From the NCBI RefSeq assembly GCF_021869535.1, contig NW_026262712.1, positions 104,474,140 through 104,538,139 on the forward strand: 64,000 nucleotides of DNA. Reading direction: 5' to 3'. The translations under genes were made by a program, and so were the position numbers. This document shows positions 56,530-64,000 of this stretch, piece after piece. The first letter of the stretch is position 1, and every line of letters begins with the position of its first letter. Below the pieces are notes generated by a model. That model did no database searches, was not told the DNA's origin, and saw nothing but the letters and a program-made list of their open reading frames with translations. The DNA comes from Mytilus californianus. Taxonomy: Eukaryota > Mollusca > Bivalvia > Mytilida > Mytilidae.

Positions 56530-57630
56530 AAAATCTGCTCCTCTATTGAAAGTGTGGATCATTTCATTCTGTCTCTTTTACCTTTCCAAATAAAATTGTA
56601 TATTAAAGTTTTAAAATCTTGCAACATTTCTTTAAGAATAATAGCGTTTGATGCAATATCTGTTAGGTTTGGCAAAACCAGTGATTTGATGACAACTAAT
56701 TTTCCTATAATAGTGAGATTTCTTTTACTCCAATCAGATATTATTTTTTTACATTTTAAAAGTAGTTTTTCAAAGTTTAGTTTTTGACATTCTTGTTTAT
56801 TGTAACCAAAGTAAATATCAAGGCTTTTGATAGGTGCAGTACACCAATGATATCTTCAAATTTTTCCCGCCAATGTTTCAATTGGCCTAAAAGGGAAGCT
56901 ATCTAACACTCAAAAAGTTGGTTTAATATCCTTAATTTATAAGAAAAATGACCCTTTATCACTAGGCAATTATAGACCGATTACTCTTTTAAACTATGAT
57001 GCAAAACTACTTGCTTACGCCTTAGTTCAAAGAGTAAACCCCTGCTACCAAAGATTATACATACTGACAAAAAAGGATATGTCAAAAATAGGTATATTGG
57101 TTATAATATTCGGCAAATACAAGATGTCATAGACTACTCCGAAACTTTCAAAATAGATGGGGCAAATTTTATTCCTTGATTTTACAAAAACATTTGACTC
57201 ATTAGAATGGGACTTCATGTTTGAAACTTTAAAGAAATTTGGCTTTAAAAATAATTTCATAAGGTGGGTTCAGACAATGTTCTCTGATATTAAAAGATGC
57301 ATTATTAATAATTGATGGGTTTCTGCCCGTTTCAGGACATCTCGTGGAATCCGACAAGGATATACGATATCATTCTTACTATTTGTTTTAGCTGTAGAAG
57401 TTATGGCAATACAGATAAGGGAAAATAAAAACTTAAAAGGACTAGAAATAAAACTAGACAGTAAAAGTAATACTCTTAAAATCTGCCAATTAGCTGACGA
57501 TACTTCTCTATTTCTTCAATAAAAAAAGACGTATCTCTAGCAATTAATTTAATAGAAATATTTGGTACTTTCTCAGGTTTAAAATTAAATAAAACAAACA
57601 AATCTGCTTTTTATTATGTTCATGCCTTTT
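56530..57630. pseudogene. L1-like LINE with inverted 5' half
   Basis: Plus strand 56,885-57,630 reads, over stops and frameshifts, NYRPITLLNYDAKLLAYAL, FLDFTKTFDSLEWDFMFETL, SRGIRQGYTISFLLFVLAVE, ICQLADDTSLF. These are the finger, SKAFD-equivalent and FADD-equivalent boxes of an L1-type reverse transcriptase. Minus strand 56,860-56,540 reads PIKSLDIYFGYNKQECQKLN, WSKRNLTIIGKLVVIKSLVL, FKTLIYNFIWKGKRDRMKW, the segment that follows in L1 ORF2. The two halves are adjacent in the protein but on opposite strands, 5' half inverted, as twin priming produces. Dead copy. Confidence 0.75.
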
Positions 57631-59440
57631 CATAACCTGCTTTGTTTTCATACAATGTTTTTCAACCTGCTTATGATCAAGAACTACAAAGTCCTACAAC
57701 ACACACTACGCTAAAATATATTATCCTCCGTAAGTCTTTAAACACATTTATGTATCCCGACCTTTAAAAATGTTTGAAAAAGTACGTGAATTCGGTTGCA
57801 CAGTTTATTACACACTTTAAATTTGTTACGGGCTTGCACATCAGACATTCCATAGTGCAATCATCTATTCTGGATAAAAATCATTAAAATATAAATTTTG
57901 ATTACAATAAATATTTATTACTTTGAAAGTTGATATTCGTGTAGTATTCGTAGAAATATCTGTATCGCCTTCCAACGTTGCATTGTAAAAAAACTCCTCA
58001 CCATCTCCCATTCCCCGTTGTATATCTTTCATATGACTCTTAAATTATCCAGTACACGAAAAGACAATAATCATCTGAGGAATAACTTATTTTAAACTTT
58101 ATTTTATCAAAGATGGTTTGTACCAAGTATAACATGGTAAGTCTGTGTAGTCAATGGAATAAAAAATGTGGAAACCCGGCTTAAACCCCTTAATTGAAAC
58201 ACGAAAACCAGCCGAGGAGGGAGAAACATTGAAAGATTATCTTGGATCCACATCCATATACAATATCAAACAGATAAGATTGTTTGTGCAATTTCATCAA
58301 TGTCTCTAGTTTAGACAAACATATAAAAACTAGAAAATAACAGATTTTGAGATATTTCGAAATTACCCCTACCTCCTTCCATCTTGGAATAATTCTACAC
58401 TATTACGATCATGACTATCTTGATTTTGTTAACTGTGCATTCCGCTAGTTCTTGCTTCTGTTACTGAACTATGTTATGATTTGTACTTGCTTGACCTATA
58501 TGGAGGTAATTTGCAAATAATATAATTATTCTTATAATTTCAGCCCACACTAATGTATATTTTTAATCTCGTAAATTCATTTATAAAACACAAATCATGT
58601 TACATACTCAAACTGAGAGAATCATATTAACTACGAAAGAAGTGAACCAGGGTAATATTAGTTATTTGCTCCAAAGTAAATAGACAGACATTAGATATCT
58701 ACACAACTATAGGTAAGCCAAAGGGTGTAACTGAGTGGACAGTATTAAATGCAATTCAGGTGGTTGTTTATTTTTTTACCAACAGCAGGATTGAAAAAAC
58801 AATGCCCATCAGAATCCAAAAGAAGATTGTATCTCTCTTAAACACAAAATGTATTAAACTTTTATATATCTAGTGGATGCCAGGCTTGGGTATGATTGGG
58901 CTAGTGTTAGGTTAAGTTATGAATGCTTGTTTGGTTTAGGTTAAGTTTTATATTGTTCTTTGGATTCCATTAGGAAGAACCTACTGCTGATTTAGTATAA
59001 TCTTTCTTGAAACTCAGTATTTAATAATATAGAGCAAATATTTTTAAGCGCCCTTTCTTAAATATTATTTATACGGAAGAATGCATTTTTCTCTCGTTAT
59101 AATGTAAAAATAAACCCTAGGCAATACATGTTGCTATTTTTAAGTGCCTTTTCTTAAATATTATTTATACGGTAAAATGCATTTCTCTCTCGTTATAATG
59201 TAATAATCAACCCTAGGCTTTACATGTTGCTGTGATTCCTTTTTATCATATCAGCTCCTCATTGTTTGTATTAGGGTTAATTTAGCTGCAGAACTCTTTT
59301 TTGTGTTTTTGATATATTTTTTTTTTATTTTGGAGATCAAAAATAATATAATGAACGCACTTACCGACTTACTGTGCTAAAGAAATATTTGCTGAGAGTG
59401 AGCCTTTTTAGCAGCAGGTAAGAATACTTTTTAAAATCGT
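57630..59440 (+). repeat. Dispersed repeat block, second copy (pair with 3.78-5.02 kb)
   Basis: Ordered similarity to the first copy, longer in the middle (58.05-58.88 kb has extra sequence and no palindrome). Within it, a 95-bp segment (ATTTTTAAGTGCC...ATGTTGCT) is duplicated in tandem at 59,040-59,232. Confidence 0.6.
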
Positions 59441-59446
59441 ACCGCG

Positions 59447-59515
59447 GACGATTGGTCTAAGTAGTCGAACTACTGTATCACTAGCCTGTCAACACTTAAG
59501 TTGTGGGTTCATACT
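59447..59515 (+). repeat. Partial tRNA-derived SINE head
   Basis: GATTGGTCTAAGTAGTCGAA, CTACTGTATCACTAGCCTGT and CAACACTTAAGTTGTGGGTT parallel 15,065-15,130. Box B is broken after GGGTTC and the body is missing. Confidence 0.6.
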
Positions 59516-59529
59516 TTAATAACTTTAAC

Positions 59530-60270
59530 TGTATGTTCATTATTGTAGACCCTTATCTTTGCAATTACTAATTTGACAATTTTCATACAGTTATATAAAA
59601 TTTGATTTTTCAAACAAATGTGCAAAGGTGCATCTATTTCAAAATCTCAACCATTTTTCCAAACAATAGCTACGGATTTGAACCGGATTGGTAGTAGTTC
59701 CAGAGAAGCAGATTGAAATCAGTCATGACGTAGACAGTTATCGTTCTAATCGTAATCATGTTCATTTACCATAACAACGCACATCATATAAGGACGTTTT
59801 GACATCATATAGGTTGCACTTTGTAAGTACAGCTGTTTCACAAGCCAATCCTCTTTTGGGGAGATATATAATATTCATATTTTGTTTTGTTTACGTACTG
59901 GTTCCCAGAAATGATCTATATTTTTCATCTTATGGAAAAATCACTTGGGAATGTTACCAGTATAAAAACACATTGCAGCGGCGATCATTAAATTCTCAGG
60001 AGGACCCAAAGTTAAAGTAGGGGTAGTACAGAATTTTAGTTTAAGTTTAAACTCTTAAAAAATCGGGGCATATAAACGTTGAAAATATGCCGCACAGTCC
60101 TATGTTTTGACCTTTGAATAAAAAAGTAGTGCATATCAACTTTCAGTTCTAGGATATATTTTTTTACGAAACTTCATAGTAAAAGTGGCACAGCTTTAGC
60201 CACAAAGGGAGTTCCTATGGGAAATTGCATTGTCTATAAAAGTGCAACCTATAATGAAGTAAACTGAACC
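59530..60270. other. No gene recognised
   Basis: Non-coding. CACATCATATAAGGACGTTT at 59,780 resembles one unit of the downstream minisatellite. Confidence 0.35.
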
Positions 60271-60274
60271 ACTT

Positions 60275-60530
60275 CATACAAGTACATTTGCACATCATAT
60301 AAGTACATTTGCACACCATATAAGTATATTTGCACATCATATAAGTATATTTGCGCACCATATAAGTATATTTGCACATCATATAAGGATGTTTGCACAT
60401 CAAATTCGATTGTTTGAACATCATTTAAGGATATTTGCATATCATATAAGGATATTTGCACATCATATAGGTGTTTGCACATCTTATAAAGGTGTTTGCA
60501 CATCATATTAAGATAAATGCACATCATATA
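60275..60530. repeat. Minisatellite, 21 bp x about 12
   Basis: Units of the form TTTGCACATCATATAAGTAT with variants. The 21-bp period keeps all frames in register, which creates long repetitive open frames on both strands (for example MMCKYTYMV units) that are not genes. Confidence 0.95.
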
Positions 60531-60539
60531 TTAAAAATG

Positions 60540-61380
60540 GACATAACAAGACAGTTTTGGCGTTCCGTATGTAATAATATGCTGTGCAACTACTTCCTGT
60601 TGCATCAACTTGAACTGTTGAATATCATTCTGATGACCAAGAAACGCATATTCTACGTAGAAAATTTACCCAGAGTTGTCTACAACCACCTATGTGAGTA
60701 TGGCATGATGAAGTCGATGACTGGAATAATACATTTCCTGAGACTCGATTTGTGGATCATTGATCTCTGTTGATTTTCCGTCAATCAGTTTAGACAATGT
60801 ACCCCACTTGTTTCTCCGTGCATTTATTGTAGACCACTGAACAAAATTTTCTAAGGTAGTACTTAATACAGTAATATATCTAATAACTAAATTGTAAATT
60901 GTTGCAACACATTAAATATAAAAGAAATGATGTGATGAGAAGGGTTTTATCTGAGCTTAATGATGTACAACTTAACTGTATTTTATGAGATAGTCGGTAA
61001 TTGTGTCCGACATCACTTTGAAACGCTTTGTTCGAGGATTTCTGGGTTTTTTCTTGTTACAAAATAACAAGAATATTTTTGAGCCTAAGTAAACACCGTC
61101 CCAGTTTTTTATCTGTCCGTTAGAAATTATTTGACGACTATAGAATAATGGACTATGAAGGTCGAATCACTGCTAGTATAAATTGAAGTAACAACTGCAA
61201 GTAAGCTGCTGAATCAGGTTGAAATAACGTCAAGGCTGTTTAAATGTTGACAATTATTTCTTTTTTTATCATCATCCATTGAAAACTGAAATGAATAAAT
61301 ACAAAAATTATAATATAGCAATAAAAAAAGATATATCAATATATATATAATAGGTAAATAACGGATAACAAAAAGTAAGA
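60540..61380. other. No gene recognised
   Basis: Unique-looking AT-rich sequence. A 60-codon tail frame (60,540-60,770) matches no family. Confidence 0.35.
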
Positions 61381-61384
61381 TAAC

Positions 61385-61845
61385 AAAAATACCGAACTTG
61401 AAGGGCAATTTAAAACGGAAAGTCCTTTATAAAATGGCAAAATCAAAAGCTCACACACATCAAACGAATAGAAAACAACTGTCATATTCCTGACTTGGTA
61501 TAGTCATTTCCTTATGTGGAAAATGGAATATTAATCCAGATTTAATAGCTAGCAAAACCTCTCACTTGTATGACAGTCGCATAAAATTCCATTATAACAT
61601 TGACAACAATGTGTGAGCAAAACAAACAGACATATTGGTAAAAATGTCAGTAATTAGGGTACAACAGTAAACATTGTAATATAATCTTAATCCCTATGAC
61701 AACAAATAACTATTTCAAAAAAGAAAAACAAAATAGCATAAAGACGCTCAAAGTACATAAGCAAACATGAAAGACAACAATGCAAACTTGATCATAGCAC
61801 AAAAACACAATGGCGGGATGTTTTAAGTACCGAGCCACGCCAACT
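61385..61845 (+). repeat. Dispersed repeat with CTTGGTACAGGCATTTTC motif, near full length
   Basis: ACCGAACTTGAAGGGCAATT, CGGAAAGTCCTTTATAAAAT, TTCCTGACTTGGTATAGTCA, TAGCTAGCAAAACCTCTCAC, ACAACAATGTGTGAGCAAAA and ACAATGGCGGGATGTTTTAA, ending GTACCGAGCCACGCC as at 34.87 kb. Confidence 0.85.
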
Positions 61846-61849
61846 TATT

Positions 61850-62795
61850 GGATGAACCCAAAGAAAGATTGTATGAATTCAAAGATTTATTTAATTTTGT
61901 CAGCAAATTTAATGAAATTCTCACATTTTCATCTTTTTTTATTTTGTTTACAAGTACACCTTTCTAGATTTTGATTTGACAGTACACGTGAATTGTGTTC
62001 ATCAACATGGCAGAGGCTAATGATGCAAGTGTAAATAAGATCACATTCTCTTATTCATGTCATTGTTGTGGCCCGTTATCTATATCTTTCATTAAGAGAT
62101 ATTTTTCGTATCACACTCGAGCTCCGTGCAGTGTTAATTTGATTGGCTTATCCGGCATCAGGAGACAATATTACGACATTTCCATTGGCTATTCGTTAGG
62201 TCATTGATGACTTTCAAAGGTTAAGACGATGCACACTTCGTCCATGGCAACGGACATAATAAACAACACACTCCCACATTTCGCCTGTTTTTATTATATT
62301 TTGAAGAGTACAAAAATATTTTAAATGTCTGATGTTAAAGTTTGACGCTGGAACAGAAAACATGACGTCATACAAGATTTTTAATTTAATACAATGAGAG
62401 TGTTTACCATAAGAGAAACAGGTTTAATAACTCGTGATAATTGGATATCGCTTGACATCAATTATTATTATTATTATATTATTATTTAAATTAAATAGTA
62501 ATAGAGAAGGCTCCTTTATTGCTATATTGAAATTAAATAACCCGAGTTGATATGAAGCGACATCCAATTCTCACTCGTTAAGAAATTTTCATTAAATAGG
62601 CATTCCCGTACCATATGTTTCTACATTGGTGGGTCAGGGTTAGGATTTTTGGCAGAAATTGAGTCTGCAATTCTCTTATTAAGACTCATTTACACCCGCA
62701 AGTGCGAATACTGTATTTCTGTATTTGAAAAAAAAGTCAAATCACAAAAATACCGAACTCCAAGGAAAATTCAAAACGGAGAGTATCATCTTTAT
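61850..62795. other. No gene recognised
   Basis: Spacer. A possible short start context (CAACATGGCAGAGGC at 62,004) leads to a 66-codon frame with no known family and no conserved partner in the window. ATT-type microsatellite at 62,461-62,486. Confidence 0.35.
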
Positions 62796-62799
62796 TTAT

Positions 62800-63365
62800 T
62801 TTTTTAGTCACTTGAAGATATTTGTTCAAAATTAAAGGGATGAGATTTGAAAGGTGAAGGAGATGAAGGAAACGCTAAAAATGAAACAAGACTACCGAAA
62901 ACGATAAACGATATATTGTTAATGCTTTGTCATCTGATGAGATACATCCGGGACCTACTCGTAACCATCCAGCTGCCGTTACTGGACCTGCTGCCCAACA
63001 ATCAACTGTGGTAGCTGGACCTGCCCACCAACAATTAGTTTCAATCGCTGCATGTGCTCAAGAGCAATCAGATGCCCTAGCTGACCAGAGAGAGAATGAA
63101 TCCACTGCATTGCCTTCACCTAAACAAAACAAAAAAATATGCCTAAACTTTTAAAGGTAATTTGTGTATATTCTGCTTCATATTCAGATTAAAATAGTTG
63201 GCTATTTTTTGTGGCTTCCAAAATAAGGAACCTATCACACAATGCAACACAAACAACAGACATTCAGAGTTACGACATGATTTGCATTTCAGTTGTGGTC
63301 CCTGCCTCCACAAAACAAAAGCAGAGAGCCCTGAATTAGACGGGTTAAGGGCATTCAATAAAGCT
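62800..63365 (+). repeat. Conserved coding-like repeat, copy 2
   Basis: GAGATTTGAAAGGTGAAGGA, AACAAGACTACCGAAAACGA and TTTGTCATCTGATGAGATAC lead into the frame SSDEIHPGPTRNH, AAQQSTVVAGPAHQQLV, IAACAQEQSDALADQREN (62,930-63,130), then the non-coding GTATATTCTGCTTCATATTC, CACACAATGCAACACA and GATTTGCATTTCAG. Parallel to 40.1-40.64 kb. Confidence 0.55.
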
Positions 63366-63369
63366 TTGA

Positions 63370-63650
63370 TCCGTCGATGATTTTTTTATGAAAATGTGCA
63401 TACAAGCTATTTTTTACCTAATCAATTCAAATATGTAATACAAAATATACCTTCATGTGCTACTTTTAGGAGGTACGCCACTGATTCATGGCCCTATTGC
63501 TTTCTATGTTAAATTCCTCAATTCCAACCAGGTACAGGTCTTTTGTCTTAAGATCAAATAAAGTGACAAGCATTGCATGTAAAAGCAACACATTATGGTG
63601 TCTAGTACTGAAAAAATCAACATACCTTTAATGGCATATAAGAGAGAACT
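63370..63650. other. No gene recognised
   Basis: Spacer near the window end. Confidence 0.3.
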
Positions 63651-63654
63651 GATT

Positions 63655-63835
63655 CCCGGAACTTCAGATGTACCAAATAAAGGCAACAGTAGTATACCGC
63701 TGTTCAAAAGTCATAAATCGATTGAGAGAAAACAAGTCCGGTTTACAAACTAAAACCGAGGGAAACACATCAACTATAAGAGGAAAACAACGAAATAACA
63801 GAACACAGAAGTGCAACAAAACAGGTACTTCAGAT
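63655..63835 (-). repeat. Dispersed retroelement-tail repeat, reverse copy
   Basis: AAATAAAGGCAACAGTAGTA, TACCGCTGTTCAAAAGTCAT, AAATCGATTGAGAGAAAACA and CCGAGGGAAACACATCAACT are the reverse of the 28.2 kb copy. Confidence 0.7.
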
Positions 63836-64000
63836 CTGACAAACAGGAAAATGTACACTCCTTTTTGAATGTCATGCAATTTTATTTATTATAAAAAATT
63901 AGCAGTCAAAAAGTGTTCTACAATGAACAGCAGTCATTCAGCTTTCATTTGATACCAAAATTATCAAAATGTGTTACATATTTTGAAAGTTACACCCATT

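Noticed and set aside
60215..60527. Overlapping minus-strand frames with MMCKYTYMV-type repeats
   Set aside because: Translation of a 21-bp minisatellite in two frames; no coding evidence.
61995..62207. Small plus-strand gene starting near MAEANDAS
   Set aside because: Good start context but only about 66 codons, no domain, no conserved copy and no clear splice donor.

Overview
This is AT-rich, intron-containing, repeat-packed animal DNA. It most resembles a marine bivalve, probably a mytilid mussel. The grounds are a small family of secreted proteins with the short-chain collagen C4-type cysteine-rich domain (known from sponges and expanded in bivalves), long non-coding stretches, and repeat families of a type familiar from mussel genomes. 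The organism call is inference; no marker gene settles it.

Gene content is sparse. The only well-supported genes are paralogues of a four-coding-exon, secreted, C4-like gene. Copy A (minus, 0.9-2.8 kb) carries an in-frame TAA in its last exon. Copy B (plus, 30.8-33.0 kb) and copy C (minus, 51.5-53.4 kb) are intact, each 238 residues, with identical exon lengths (178, 63, 237, 239) and all introns in phase 1. Each has a conserved upstream block (a TAGTCACGCAAA-type motif) and a non-coding first exon that ends at a GTATGTT donor. A fourth upstream block with part of its first intron sits orphaned at 11.5-12.1 kb, cut off next to a LINE fragment. A stub of a last exon lies at 13.6-13.7 kb. At 19.5-21.0 kb two minus-strand exons resemble a broken SRCR domain.

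The most interesting structure is a tandem array at 21.07-25.44 kb: 12 full monomers of about 355 bp plus a partial one, arranged as a 4-monomer higher-order repeat of 1,424 bp. Read on the minus strand, monomers carry a 44-nt sequence that folds as a type I hammerhead ribozyme: CUGANGA core, 4-bp helix II, GAAA, very short helix III, GUC cleavage triplet and 6-bp helix I. Five monomers keep every core base and pair. A relative at 33,692-33,735 (plus strand) has the same 44-nt fold with compensatory changes in helices II and III. Decayed relatives lie near 5.3-5.9, 7.1-7.25, 36.9-37.1, 38.1 and 50.8 kb. A second hairpin in the monomer also shows covariation. The unit looks like a retrozyme or ribozyme-bearing satellite.

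The remainder is mainly transposable-element debris. There are fragments of a YIDD-box reverse transcriptase (9.1, 15.8, 17.0, 28.6, 35.0, 41.0 kb), another LINE with its 3' tail (11.2, 26, 48.5-49.7 kb), and an L1-like element with the head-to-head layout expected from twin priming (56.5-57.6 kb). There are also a tRNA-derived SINE (15.1 kb, with a partial copy at 59.45 kb), palindromic insertions (4.4, 48.0 kb), several dispersed repeat families, minisatellites and a CT/GT microsatellite. Stretches where nothing was recognised are marked.
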